Source of the DNA: Puccinia triticina
Taxonomy: Eukaryota > Basidiomycota > Pucciniomycetes > Pucciniales > Pucciniaceae
Assembly (NCBI RefSeq): GCF_026914185.1
Contig: NC_070569.1
Coordinates: 434,001 to 498,000 of the forward strand
Length of the DNA stretch: 64,000 nt
Reading direction: 5' to 3'
The stretch's first letter is position 1, and each line of letters opens with the position of its first letter. Of this stretch, positions 1-9,722 are shown piece after piece. Below the pieces are notes generated by a model, which worked only from the letters and a program-made list of their open reading frames with translations, did no database searches and was not told the DNA's origin. The position numbers and the translations under genes were made by a program.

Positions 1-567
1 GGTGAAAACACCACGACTGTGGAGATAGTGTGTATGTATCCAACTCAAAGGTGATATTATCAACTGTATGCCAAAGGCAGTCTTGTCAGAGTTTACATAG
101 TCGGTTGTCAGAGCAATGGTGAAATTGGGTGTTGAATGAGATGGTTGACCGTGGCGGTGGGGGTGATTCATGGTGTACTTGACAACAGCCAGTGGAGTCA
201 AAGCGTTCGGAGGCCGTGGCAAGGATATAAATATCTGTCCCTCAAAGCAATGGTGAAACTTCCTCAGGGCATCCCCCGTTGCACTTGCGCGGGTTGATGT
301 CCTCAGCCCCGACTTTTGCCCCACGCACTTGCGCCAGGCTGAGCGGGTTAACACCGGTCTCTTTTCACCTGTGGCATGTCACAGGCTGGGAGTTTGTTAA
401 ATCTGTTGCTTTTCATCATGTACATTAGAAATTTTGAAATTGTTACTTTGGTTTGGCTTTCTATTTAGCTTGTAGGGAAAACCTCTTTTGTGTTTCTGAA
501 GAAACTCATGTACAGGGGAAACCCTTGATTTTTTTTTTTGTGAATCTGTGGTTTTAATAAACTTAGA
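1..567 (-). mobile_element. Helitron A, 5'-terminal fragment (rest lies left of the window)
   Basis: The right edge ends in TTTAATAAACTTAGA at 567, followed by a host T. On the minus strand this reads TCTAAG, a Helitron 5' terminus (TC start, insertion between A and T). The same terminus closes the complete elements at 7306, 11993 and 17643. The 3' end with CTAG and hairpin is not in the window. No Rep or helicase coding is visible. The last 340 bp hold the TATA-hairpin-AATAAA block described separately. The assignment rests on matching the complete sister elements. Confidence 0.75.
226..567 (+). ncRNA. Candidate structured outward RNA at Helitron 5' end, copy A
   Basis: A TATA box (TATAAATA, 226-233) is followed by a stem capped by TTGCACTTGCGC (279-290). 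A second stem comes next (TCAGCC with GGCTGA, about 310-350), then hairpin CCTGTG/CACAGG (368-373 with 380-385). A GGG-GAAA-CCC hairpin lies at 515-524 and AATAAA sits near 556 at the Helitron terminus. The same order of parts recurs in three other Helitrons with different bases but kept pairing. Transcription is inferred only from the TATA and poly(A) signals. It could instead be a DNA hairpin with a replication role. Confidence 0.5.
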
Positions 568-813
568 TGAGTATGTAAAAATGACCTATTCAATCTGGCA
601 ACAAAATGAAGCTTTTACTATTGTTGAAAACTAAGACAGGGGGAAATCAAGAGGAAGAGGGATGATAGAAGGATTATGATGTTGCAGGAAGGCAAAAAAT
701 TAAAGAGAAATTTCAAAAAAAAAAAAAAAGATCAATATAATTTGATCAATATATGCCATATTGATCAATATATGCCTTCCCAAATTCATCCATGTTTGTA
801 GTGAAATCAGTCC

Positions 814-1029
814 TGTTTTTATTGTTCCCGAGATGGTCACACCACTTACCAGTGCCCTGAATTGGCAAAAGATGAGGGTCAAGGTTTAGTCAGTCGTCAG
901 GGTCGAGATTACTTTCTACCAAATGGGCAACAGATACCATTTATACCTTCAAGGCCCATACGATCTGTAGTAGCCACAGAGACTGCCAAGCCTGAGATGC
1001 AGGAATTCGTCCAGAACCTGGCAAATTAA
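814..1029 (+). pseudogene. Gypsy gag C-terminal fragment with CCHC zinc knuckle
   Basis: The open frame starts within CFYCSRDGHTTYQC, a perfect CX2CX4HX4C retroviral-type zinc knuckle, and runs to a TAA at 1027. After the knuckle it keeps the gag tail pattern RDYFLPNGQQIPFIPSRPIR, which closely parallels the gypsy 3 Gag tail (around 54460-54500). This is therefore the nucleocapsid end of a Ty3/gypsy Gag, the part that binds element RNA. The capsid part, protease and pol are missing, so it is a remnant. It abuts a gag fragment on the opposite strand (1055-1157), which suggests rearrangement between two element copies. Confidence 0.7.
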
Positions 1030-1054
1030 CAACAAACCGGAACTGGTAACACTC

Positions 1055-1157
1055 CGTTAATGAAAACCTCCACACGCTTGCCGTTGAATTTCAGCTCCCT
1101 GTCTTGGGGCTTGATCTTCACCATCTTCGACCCGACTGACGCCGCCGCTTCTGCCAT
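1055..1157 (-). pseudogene. Gypsy gag N-terminal fragment, minus strand
   Basis: On the minus strand an ATG at 1157-1155 opens a reading frame whose residues 13-32 include KIKPQDRELKFNGKRVEVFI. This matches the capsid start in gypsy 3 Gag (KIKPMDKELFFDGTN...VEKFIRRYE) and gypsy 2 Gag (NLHFDGTEVETFIQRVE). The frame breaks after about 34 codons, where the plus-strand gag fragment begins. Together with the primer-binding site at 1500-1549 and the LTR end at 1552 it forms the 5' end of a minus-strand gypsy element. Only this stub of the coding region survives. Confidence 0.6.
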
Positions 1158-1499
1158 CTCGTCTCAATGAATCCAAGGAGGAAAAAGGCGGAGAAATCTG
1201 TTGATGAAAAGAGACGAGTCGGGGAAGGCTCACAGCACGTGGCAAATTGTAATGCTTTCAACACGTAGTAGATACCCTCGGAGGTGCACTATTGGATGGA
1301 ACTTACTTTTGTTCCTCCAAACCTCCGCGAGATAAACCAAATGCCTATGACGCCCGAAAGAGCCGCCTGAAATAAGATCCTTGAAAAGAGAAAAAAGAAG
1401 AGAACCCCGGAAGAAGAGCCCGAAGGAAACAATGAGATAAAACAGTGATTCTAAAAAAAGAAAGCGCCTAAAACCGCCAGCCGTCTCGAAATCCTGAGG
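1158..1499 (-). other. 5' leader of the minus-strand gypsy remnant
   Basis: This stretch lies between the gag start at 1157 and the tRNA-like primer-binding site. No convincing coding capacity or motif was seen on either strand. It is read as the untranslated leader of the same minus-strand element. It includes GTCTCG (about 1483-1488) and CGAGAC (1500-1505), which can pair with the edge of the tRNA-like block. Confidence 0.35.
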
Positions 1500-1549
1500 C
1501 GAGACTGTAAATCTTGAGGTTGCTGGTTCGATCCCGGCTTGGGGGACCA
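1500..1549 (-). other. Extended primer-binding site: 3' two-thirds of a spliced tRNA-Tyr(GTA), with CCA
   Basis: The plus strand folds as a tRNA from nucleotide 27 to 76. Anticodon stem CGAGA/TCTTG flanks loop CTGTAAA (1505-1511, anticodon GTA, Tyr). Variable loop AGGTT follows, then T-stem GCTGG/CCGGC with TTCGATC loop, acceptor strand TTGGGGG, discriminator A and CCA (1547-1549). No intron is present, although eukaryotic tRNA-Tyr genes usually have one, and CCA is encoded, so the source was mature tRNA. No matching acceptor 5' strand is visible upstream. The block lies 2 nt from an LTR end (TGTGG at 1552) and upstream of a minus-strand gag start, exactly where a gypsy primer-binding site belongs. 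A normal site would be about 18 nt (1532-1549). Confidence 0.75.
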
Positions 1550-1551
1550 AA

Positions 1552-1800
1552 TGTGGAACTCCGACCGGTGCTGGGCCGGCGGCAGTTACTGGAAGGGAAT
1601 GTGCGCTGTTGAGCGCTGCCTTCAAGGTGGTCCGGAGATTCTAGGATTCAAAGTTAATAGCAGAAGTGGGGGGGGGATTTGTTCTGAGACGACGGGGGGT
1701 AGATTCCCGTTGGCGGTAGTTTGTTTTGTTGAGGATTTAGGGGAGCAGCCGGCGAACTGGACCGGGGAAAGTGATCTAAAACAATAAAAAAGACGGAGGA
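1552..1800 (-). repeat. LTR end (U5 side) of the minus-strand gypsy remnant; far boundary not seen
   Basis: The plus strand begins TGTGGAACTCCG, so the minus strand ends CGGAGTTCCACA. This is nearly the same as the gypsy 3 LTR end (AGTAGTTCCACA), and the 2-nt gap to the primer-binding site is also the same. The outer LTR boundary cannot be placed because no second copy lies in the window. The 3' limit given is only where the sequence stops looking LTR-like. Confidence 0.45.
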
Positions 1801-1854
1801 GAAGGGATCGTCGCGGGCTGAGAGGATTGACTCAGAAGCTCCGCGAGTATATCT

Positions 1855-2130
1855 GGACTAGGATCAATAAGCTTTAGATTTGAAGTGACGAGATGATCTG
1901 ATAAAATTTGGGTTCAGACAAAGTCTCATGCCGCCCCTTCCGCCTAAGCTCCAAAGAACTTAAACTTCAGGGATGATGACCATCTCGTGACAGGTCATCA
2001 CAACCACCCGCGCGCCACAACTGAAAAGGGAAAGACACAACAACTAAGAGGCTAAGAACAAAACCAACCCACCACACTCTAACCATCCAACGCGCGCAGT
2101 ATGAAACAAAAGAGGAGAGAAGATAAAAAA
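1855..2130 (-). repeat. Dispersed repeat family R, copy 1 (SINE-like, unclassified)
   Basis: On the minus strand the order is: a T/GT-rich block containing GTGGTGGGTTGGTTTTGT, a GCGCGCG block, the imperfect hairpin TTAAGTTCTTTGGAGCTTAG, then CATGAGACTTTGTCTGAACC and AAATTTTAT. The same order occurs at 5060-5350 (minus) and 20510-20851 (plus). No coding, LTR or tRNA promoter was recognised. It could be a SINE or a conserved non-coding part of a larger element. Confidence 0.4.
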
Positions 2131-2355
2131 AAGGAAGAGTAACAAACATCTTAAGAAAATAAGATCAAAGAGCCAAAGAAAAGAAAATCCGCCGGAAGGA
2201 AACCGCTGGTCCTGAAACGCCTTGATGATTCCGCCGCGCGCGACGCGCGCTGATTGATCTTGACGACCCGTGAGCTGCTGTCTTGACGCCTGAAAACTTG
2301 AGGAATCCGCCGCGCTACGGGCGCCACGTAAATGGCCACCACAGCGTACATACCT
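2131..2355. other. GC-rich unassigned stretch left of the foldback element
   Basis: The stretch is rich in GCGCGCG-type sequence and shows no convincing reading frame. It may be the 5' part of the adjoining repeat copy. Nothing else is recognised here. Confidence 0.3.
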
Positions 2356-2743
2356 GGTTTTTTTCTATTCATTTCTACGCGACGAAAATAGGCTTAAAAT
2401 TCATCTAAAATACTGAAAATAATTATGACCCATTCAAAATTTCAAAAAAGCAACTTTAAATGATTTAATTAATTTTTGCATACCCCCTTTTCCCCAGTGT
2501 GTACTAAGGGAATATCTTTTTTGTTACATGTACCAGGGTTCCAAAAAATTGAGGGAACATTTAAACATGCATTAGAAGCTTCCTTTAAAATTTTGGAGAG
2601 AAAAAAATAGGTACGTGGCGGGTACGTGGTGTGCTTAGTGGAAAAATGACTGCTACAGGTATAACTTTTTTGTTACACATTTAAAGAGTCTAAAAATTTC
2701 GAAAATGTTTCTATGGTGTATATTCTGTGCGCCATTAAATTTA
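2356..2743 (+). repeat. Foldback left arm, outer part
   Basis: This part is the inverted counterpart of 7735-8079 plus 11994-12039. It preserves the empty site of Helitron C around 2393-2400: reverse-complemented it reads TTTTAGATGAATTTTAAGCC without interruption. Confidence 0.85.
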
Positions 2744-2775
2744 CTAGAGGCCAAAGCGGCTCCGCCGCTGCAAGC
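2744..2775 (-). other. Helitron B 3' terminus (CTAG plus hairpin)
   Basis: CTAG at 2744-2747 is followed by GAGGCCAA and the perfect 6-bp stem AGCGGC/GCCGCT with a 3-nt loop. The preceding host base is A. The same structure occurs at 8080, 14469 and 26120. Confidence 0.9.
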
Positions 2776-4090
2776 ACCCATCTCTCCACCACCAGGTTGC
2801 CCAAGCTAATCCCCACTTCCAGGCAGCTACTCCTAAACCAAATCTCCATTTGTAACAGGGCAAACAGGTGATTTAGCTACATTACAGGTAGCCAGGTCAG
2901 CTTGGCTCATAATGCTCAGGAAAACTTGAAACATTGATGTTGAGCTCTGCCTTCAATTCTCCATTGACACACAAAAGTGAGAATTAGGACCTCTACAGCC
3001 AGGCACACTTAGGCTAATAGATACAAAAAAATCAGTTGATTATTGTTGTTGCTATGACCCCTGTTTATTGGCTTAGGTTTTTTTTGATGAAAACAGTTGT
3101 TGAAATGCTTGGGGTTCTGTTGACCAGTTGTTCTTTTCATCCCCAAATTCAATTAAATCTACCCAAAGTAAAAGATCAAGTAGAACAATTAACATTCCTA
3201 TGGATCACTTGAACTCATAAGATTTATGTTGATGTCTATGACTAAATCATGTCTACCTGAAAATACTGCTGAAACTGATGGCCTTTTGCTCATCCAATCA
3301 TAGCACAATTTCAAGCATGGAAAGAAGTTCATCATCTCGTCACCTATGCCCCAAATTTGTGCTATGTTGATCCAACTGGACTACAACATAAATGCCAGAC
3401 CATCATGATGATGGCAAGGGTGATGTCCCATAAAAAGAGTAAGAGACACTTTAGCCAACCAACACACAACAAAGAATTTAGAAAGGCAGTATTGATCCAG
3501 GATCCAAGAAACCATGGATCAGTTGAAGGCAAGGTGAGCAGAGTGTACCAAGTAGGCAAATGTCTGATGTAGCAAGAAAACACATGAGGAATTATGATTG
3601 ATCAATTGTCAGCAGTACAGTGTAGACTGGATGAAATTACTCCAAGGAATCTGCCTATACATAAATATGGACATATATATATTTAGCTGGATATTTAGCT
3701 GGTGTGTATCAGCATCTTCAGTTGATTGATTTCATGATACAAGGATTTCCAATCAGAAGAAAAAGAAGCAAAAAAATGACAAGCAGGATGGGAAAAAAAG
3801 AGAGCAAAACAGAGAGGGAGAGAGCCAAAGTAGTGCAGGAATATTATAAAGCCATAAAATAGTAATCAAGGAAAGATACACAACAAATACATGGAAGATC
3901 AAAACAAACCAAAAGGAAGGAGGCCATGCAAAAAATGGAGTTGATGATGAGCAGGCAAATGGAATGAGGAGGGATGAGGTGGTGAGTGGTGATATTGTGA
4001 ACAATACAGAGCAGGTGGTGTAAGACAGGACATCAACTGCTGATAAAAACTTGTTCAGGTTGAGGAAGGGAGCGGATTAGGTTTTCATTG
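2776..4090. other. Helitron B interior without recognisable genes
   Basis: This is AT-rich sequence. Short open frames exist on both strands (for example 3357-3572), but they lack recognisable domains and overlap each other. It is read as non-coding Helitron body or unrecognised captured DNA. Confidence 0.4.
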
Positions 4091-4096
4091 TTTGTT

Positions 4097-4790
4097 TGTT
4101 TGGTTGGGTACCCAAGGAGGAGGAGGCGACATACATGTTGATGAGGCATGCGAAGAGGCTGGCGCTTGGCACGGGCGGTGGCGAGGAATCACTTGATTTG
4201 AAGCTCCTGCTCGAGCAGGACGTTGAGCTTGACAAGGGAGGCTTGAGCGTTGCAAGCGGGCTGATGAGCGTGAACGGAGGAGTCGGCGCTGAGTGTCTTG
4301 ATGTGCAAGGTTTCGCGAGCAGGAGGAGGAGCAGGGGGGCGAGCAGGAGAAGGAGCAGGGGGCGGGCCCGGGCTCGAGGAGGAGGGGGGGTGAGGGGAGA
4401 AGTGTGTGTCAAGCAGACCTGAGGAGCAGATCAGGCTCATGTGGTCGCGCAGGAACAGACCGGTGCGGGTGTTGATGGCGGCCACCAGATGGGCCTCAGC
4501 CGCCGCCGCCGTCAGCGTCACAAGATTCTTCGTCTGGGCGTCGAATCAAGGAGCAGTTTCTATTGCAAATTGATGCAGTTCCCGGGCACCACAATCTCGC
4601 AGACCTCGGTGAACCGGGAAGAATCAAGACCAATAATAATTGCCGACATGACAAGTTCCTTGGACTTGACGAGATGAGTGTAGACGGCGACTTCGGAGGC
4701 CGATTTGGAACTCTGTCCGTGCCAGGCGGCGGCAGTTGTTCGAGGGGAAAAGTTTTGGGGGTATGCCCTCCGGGGATGGTCGCAGAATGA
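4097..4790 (-). pseudogene. Captured host gene fragment in Helitron B, product not recognised
   Basis: The GC content rises sharply here relative to the surrounding Helitron. Two minus-strand blocks read like protein. One (about 4790-4563) includes ASEVAVYTHLVKSKELVMSA and ends in VPGNCINLQ followed by TAG. The other (about 4530-4190) includes TAAAAEAHLVAAINTRTG, DHMSLICSSGLL, a Pro/Ser-rich linker and SLVKLNVLLEQELQIK. The join between blocks is in different frames, so an intron or frameshift separates them. I do not recognise the family. Both ends are cut, as expected for gene pieces picked up by a Helitron. Confidence 0.5.
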
Positions 4791-5059
4791 GGTGAGGATC
4801 TGAGAGCGATGAGGTATGAGGGGTTTTGATTTACGACGGCGTTGAGCGCGCGTCGGCGGGGTTGTATTTATTGAAGAGGGAGATGAAAGGAACTGAGAAG
4901 GATGGGAAAGATTCGCGAAGAGAAGATCGTCGAGGGGCGCCGGAAGGCGGGATCAGAGTGAGGGGGATCGACAGAGAACGCCACGTGCGTGATAAGAAGG
5001 TATCCCAGATCGTCGGGACAGATAAGGCTCAAAAGAAGCTCCAGACAGCAATGGATAAT

Positions 5060-5350
5060 GAGGATCAATAAAATTTTGATGGAAAATATGGTTCAGAGTC
5101 TCCCATGCTGTCCCATCATCTAAGTTCGAACAGAACTTAGACTCCGGGCGCAGCACGCAGCGGGACCTTCATCATACACTCACGCGCGCTACAAACTCAA
5201 CAGAAAGAAGAAACAAACGAAAAGGACAAAACCAAAACAAAACCAACAGAACTCAGACAAAACCAACCCACCACAAAGCCAAACCATCCAACACGCGCAG
5301 GGAAGAAACAAAACAAAAAAAAAGACCAAGAAGAAAAGAAAAGAGAAGGA
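5060..5350 (-). repeat. Dispersed repeat family R, copy 2
   Basis: On the minus strand the GTGGTGGGTTGGTTTTGT block is followed by a GCGCGCG block. Next comes the near-perfect hairpin TCTAAGTTCTGTTCGAACTTAGA, read across about 5116-5140, then CATGGGAGACTCTGAACC and AAATTTTATTGATCC. It is the clearest of the three copies. Confidence 0.45.
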
Positions 5351-5474
5351 AGAGGGAGAAAGAATAAGAAGACAGCACTACATAGGAAGAAAGGGTTCCT
5401 GCGCACCATAGCGCGCTTGAGAGTTTATCCTCCACGCGCCGCGCCATTTTGAGAACTGACTACGCCTGTACCGA

Positions 5475-6660
5475 ATTGATCACCACACCGATGCGGTAGG
5501 CAGGGTGATAAAGAACTTGTCAAGGAATGAGAAGGTGGTTGAGCGCACGGAGCGTGTCAGCCTGTATGTAACTAACCGTGTCTGAGAGGATTGTTACTAT
5601 CAAGATGATGGTGTAAGATGCCAAGGATGGGCCAATGGGTTCGTGGTAAGACCTGTAAAAGGTTTCACTCTATCAGTAATCTTGACTGAGAGGCTTGCTC
5701 AATTAAGGCGCATCCAGATCAACACAGGGTGTTAATAGGCATCCAAGGAATAACTCAACTTGGGTTCGTGGTTTTACCTACAGAAAGGTAAGGGTAATCA
5801 AGAGTTGAGAGTATTCCTGAATTGAAAGATGGGTGAGAATGAAGGCACTGTTTAACTATGTATGTGTTAAACCTTGTTATAATAATATTCTGAGGGATAA
5901 ACAGTCCTGAGGGGCGTGTTTATATAGAGGGGAAAGAGCAGGAGGGAATATGAGGCGCTTGGAGGCGCTTCAGGACCAGGGGGGAACTGGAAGCGCTCAA
6001 GGGAAGCAGATCCTCATGAGGATCAACATTGGAAATGATCAGGGCAGTGTAATGATCAGTACTGATCCTGGATCAGTAGCTGTGCACACTAGCTGATCAT
6101 AACCAATCATTGATTCCATTCAGTGCTCTTTGAATTGGATTACATCATGTATTGTTTATGTAATTATATCATAACCAATATATTATGTAAATGGGGACTG
6201 AGGCGTAACAGGGGATAAATGAGTGATACCTGTCTTGGGGTATTTCACGTGTACAGTAATATTACAATGTATTGTAATCTTACTGTTGCACGTAACTTAA
6301 CTCTCATAACAACAGTACATTATGGTAACTGTATTTAACTATGGTTATCTGTAATGTAATGTATAACAAGAGTACATTCTTAAGCTTGTATCAAATGATA
6401 TACATATGTAATAAAGGTGTAAAAGGAATGTACTATATGTAATGTGAACAATTGCAGGTACTTGGTGCGTGTAAGGTACTGTGACATGTACTCTGTGGCT
6501 GACAGAGCGCGCCAGTCGGACGCTGATGTCCGGAGGGGGGGCAAGGAACTTGGCCATGGGTTTGGCAATCACCAGGTCGGCTCCCAAGATCAAGTGGCTT
6601 CAGGTGGCAAGAAGAGTTCTGACATGGCTGGGGATACCCGTTGTGAGGGGATCAAAAGTA
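5475..6660 (-). pseudogene. Captured gene fragment in Helitron B, split by a solo LTR
   Basis: Removing the solo LTR (5555-6504) and one copy of its GAGCG duplication joins a minus-strand frame. The frame runs from about 6600, including ADLVIAKPMAKFLAPPPDIS and VRLARS before the break. It continues with VRSTTFSFLDKFFITLPTAS until a stop near 5483. The frame stays open across the join, which supports both the coding reading and the duplication. The protein family is not recognised. Confidence 0.45.
5555..6504. mobile_element. Solo LTR 1 (950 bp) with 5-bp duplication GAGCG
   Basis: The ends are TGTCAGCC and GGCTGACA, a perfect 8-bp terminal inverted repeat. GAGCG flanks it at 5550-5554 and 6505-6509. 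A second copy of the same LTR lies at 20852-21802. No internal region is present, so this is the product of LTR-LTR recombination. The body contains several GATCA-rich short inverted motifs (around 6010-6090). The orientation of the lost element is not certain. Confidence 0.9.
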
Positions 6661-6879
6661 ATTGCAGACAGTTGCGAGGGCCGCGGGGTGGGTTGGATTG
6701 AGGTGAGGCCAAATGGCGGAGAATAGAGCATACAGGCATCCTGAAAGGCTCAATGGCTTGCGCCGTTGCTGAGGAATCCATTACGGTTACGGGGCCGCGG
6801 CTTGGCGTTTGCGTGGGGGGAGCGAGCCTTCTAGCCTGAGTAGGTCAAAATTCAAGTCCAGGGGTTGTGAGGGGAGTGC
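6660..6879. other. Helitron B body between captured gene and RNA-like block
   Basis: GC-rich sequence; nothing recognised. Confidence 0.3.
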
Positions 6880-7306
6880 TTAAAAGGCAGATAGTTTGGC
6901 GGTGAGTTGAATCCCCAGGCAACGTGAGATGCTGCACTTCCAGCTATCTGTTGTCCTCAACCCCTCCACTGTTGCGCGTGCGCAGTCTGAGGGGCAAAGA
7001 GTGGGCCCCCCACGGGTCTGCAGCCTTTGCTGCGGGCCGGGGGCCTTCACGTCCATCACTTTTGACCTGTGCGCTTGTCACGGGCTGGGTGTTGAGCCTG
7101 TGGGCACGGCTTTGCCGCTGTTGGAAGGCTAGCTTGAGAAATTGCTTGTGTCTTTTTTGTGATGGGGAAACCCAGCATTATTTTTTGAGATTTTGTTAAT
7201 GGGGAAACCCATGATTTTTTTTTTCTTCATTTTGTGTAATTGTAAGGGAAGACACTTGATCTTGATTTTTTTAGTTTTGAAAAACTGTGTCTTTAATAAA
7301 CTTGGA
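6880..7306 (+). ncRNA. Candidate structured outward RNA at Helitron 5' end, copy B
   Basis: TATA-like TTAAAAGG (6880-6887) is followed by stem CCCCTC/GAGGGG capped by TTGCGCGTGCGCAG (6972-6985), a second GC-rich stem (GGCCCCC with GGGGGCC, about 7003-7045), and hairpin CCTGTG/CACGGG (7066-7071 with 7079-7084). Two copies of GGGGAAACCC (7164-7173, 7201-7210) and AATAAA at 7295-7300 at the Helitron end complete the block. Bases differ from copy A but pairing is kept. Confidence 0.55.
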
Positions 7307-7507
7307 TAGCAATGGGGTAAACACCAAACATGAGATATGGGGGGCCGGGCAGCCTTAATAGGAACAATCTGGCTAATTATTGAATATCTTTTTTAATAAA
7401 TTTCCCAGAAGTCTAAGGACTTAAGTGGTTACATAATGATGCATATTCTCTGCGCTCTGAAACCTTTGGTAATATTGGTACCTCAGAACATGAAATATAA
7501 GGGGTGT
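7307..7507 (+). repeat. Foldback left arm, inner part
   Basis: This is the inverted counterpart of 7534-7734. The arms approach each other as ATATAAGGGGTG and CACCCCTTATAT around the 26-nt spacer 7508-7533. Confidence 0.85.
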
Positions 7508-7533
7508 GTGGTAGTCATATTGCCTTACTGCGC

Positions 7534-8079
7534 ACCCCTTATATCTGATGTTCTGAGGTACCAATATTGCCAAAAGTTTCAGAGCGCAGAGACTATGCAT
7601 CATTCTATAACCCCTGCAGTCCTTAGACTTCTGGGAAATTTATCAAAAAAGATATTCAATAATTAGCCAGATTGTTCCTATTAAGGCTGCCCGGCCCCCC
7701 TATATCTCATGTTTGGTTTTTACCCCATTGCTATAAATTTAATGGCGCACAGAATATACACCATAGAAACATTTTTGAAATTTTTAAACTCTTTAAATGT
7801 GTAAAAAAAAAGTTATACCTGTAGCGGTCATTTTTCCACTAAGCACACCACGTACCCACCACGTACCTATTTTTTTCTCTCAAAAATTTCAAAGGAAGCT
7901 TCTAATGCATGTTTAAATGTTCCCTCAATTTTTTTGGAACCCTGGTACATGTAACAAAAAAGATATTCCCTTAGTACACACTTGGGAAAAGGGGGTATGC
8001 AAAAAATTAATTAAACCATTTAAAGTTTCTTTTTTGGAATTTTGAATGTATCATAATTCTTTTCAGGATTTTAGATGAA
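7534..8079 (-). repeat. Foldback right arm, inner and main part
   Basis: This is the reverse complement of the left arm. It preserves the uninterrupted Helitron B target at 7721-7748. It is itself interrupted at 8079/8080 by Helitron C and resumes at 11994. Confidence 0.85.
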
Positions 8080-8110
8080 CTAGAGGCCAAGCGGCTTTGC
8101 CGCTGCAGGG
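8080..8110 (-). other. Helitron C 3' terminus (CTAG plus hairpin)
   Basis: CTAG at 8080-8083, a short spacer, then a 6-bp stem AGCGGC/GCCGCT with loop ttt. Host A precedes it. Confidence 0.9.
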
Positions 8111-8682
8111 ATGCCCTCAGCATCAACCCAGCAGGCAGGCGCTCGTACATCACCCAGACCATTGACATGACCTGAATTTTTATTTATATTGCTAGACCCC
8201 AGTCACCCTGATGGTCAACCTAGGATGATACCAAGAGTACCCCACATCCACAGAAAGCCACAATGACTCATACTTTCAACCACAAATCCTGCAAATTATT
8301 TTGTCAATCCTCCTGCAATAATTAACATTCTTGTAAACATATTTGCCCAATAATATGCCCAATAATCACACAACTATTTTCCTTCCCAATCCAGGCTATG
8401 AGAATGTGATTGAGCTATCAATCACACAGGCCAAGCCAAGCTCATACACTTGGTTGCGGCCAGTTCATCTTCCAGCACATGAACAAGAAACCATCTTTCA
8501 AACCTTGCGCACCATCTTTGGACTACCCAACCCTGCCCCCGAAGATGCCAGTGGACCACCATTCAACCAACCAGGGCAAAGTCTTGAACTTAATCATTTC
8601 TATTTATTTGACACATGTCAATCCACGCTACAAATAAGAGCCCAGGGGGACCTGACCTTTATCCTTCATATCAAGTAAACCA

Positions 8683-9090
8683 TTGACGCCACCCCCATAA
8701 TTATGAAATCAAGCCGGAGCCAAGCCTATCACAGCCTGGGTCTTCTGCAAGCACAATATATCCTGATGCAAGCCTTGATGCCCACCACCAACCCCCACCT
8801 TGTCTTTCCAGTGAACTGAACCGCAGCCACTGCACTTGTCCGGGGACAACCAGAGAGTTCCAGGAACGCTATAATTGACCATGTCGCGTAGGGATTTTTC
8901 ATAAATACAATTTATCACCCCACTACCTCCGGCCCCACATGGAGACTTGCTTGCGCGCGTGTTGATTGTTTTTCTGTTTATTTTTGACACCACCCCCATG
9001 ATTATGAAATCAAGCGTGAGCCAAGCCTATCACAGCCTGGGTCTTCTGCAAGCACAATCTATGCTGATGCAAGCCTTGATGCCCGCCACC
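8683..9090. repeat. Roughly 105-bp block duplicated within Helitron C
   Basis: The block beginning with CCCCCATAATTATGAAATCA recurs about 300 bp downstream (about 8690-8795 and about 8992-9090). The two copies differ at several bases. No function is apparent. It may come from a captured gene with internal repetition. Confidence 0.6.
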
Positions 9091-9722
9091 TTTGCCAATC
9101 GGGTGAGACTCTTCCCGTCCTGGCAAGCCTGCCTCAATGAAAACCGGGGTTAAAATCATTTTGTCAGGAGCCTTCCACCTTATAGTTAAGGCCAATTTAT
9201 GTGAGCTTCATTAGCCAACACCAATTGTCTAAGTTGTCTTCTCCAATTTATCATAATTATGCTCACCTTGAGTTAAGTTTGAATACGGAATAAGACCGGC
9301 AAGGTGACAAGGCCGTCCAATTTTTTGAGTGATTGCCTTAAAACAATGGCTCAAACCTAGCAATTCCGTGGAGTTTCAACTTCAAAGAATACTGTATAGC
9401 AGAAACAGCTGATAACAACCCATGAATCATTAATCTTATGTTTTGCCACAAGCGTTCCCACTTGCCACCACGACTTTGTTGGGTTTATTGTGGTAAGATC
9501 AAGATTTATCAACAAAAATTTGATGTTATATGTGTGGCGGGGGACAGTTGGGAGATTGGTTTGGTCTGTAATCAAACAATGGTGGTGTTGCATGGATAAG
9601 ATACGGGCATGATGATTGTACAAAAAGAAACATGCTGCTTTTGATGAACAAGAGGGGAAAAAAGCAGAATACAAGCAAAAGTGGATAAAGATGATGATGT
9701 GCAGCAAAGGAAAGACGGATGA

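Larger units (their letters stand above)
2744..7306 (-). mobile_element. Helitron B, complete, non-autonomous (4.56 kb)
   Basis: The left edge on the plus strand is CTAGAGGCCAA followed by hairpin AGCGGC-tcc-GCCGCT. On the minus strand this is the Helitron 3' end: hairpin, short spacer, CTAG, then host T. The right edge ends TTTAATAAACTTGGA at 7306 followed by host T, giving TC at the 5' end. Joining 2743 to 7307 recreates a site present uninterrupted at 7721-7748 in the other foldback arm, so insertion was between A and T with no target duplication, the Helitron rule. No Rep/helicase frame is present. It carries captured fragments, a repeat R copy and a solo LTR. Confidence 0.9.

Noticed and set aside
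1500..1549. Functional tRNA-Tyr gene
   Set aside because: The acceptor 5' strand and D-arm are absent, there is no intron and CCA is encoded; it lies at an LTR primer-binding position.
1230..1625. 131-codon minus-strand frame as a gene
   Set aside because: It runs through the tRNA-like primer site and the LTR edge, so it is a chance frame.
4077..4412. Leu-rich minus-strand frame with PPPPRARARPLLLLLL
   Set aside because: GC-rich simple sequence; the alternative frame in the same block has more natural composition.
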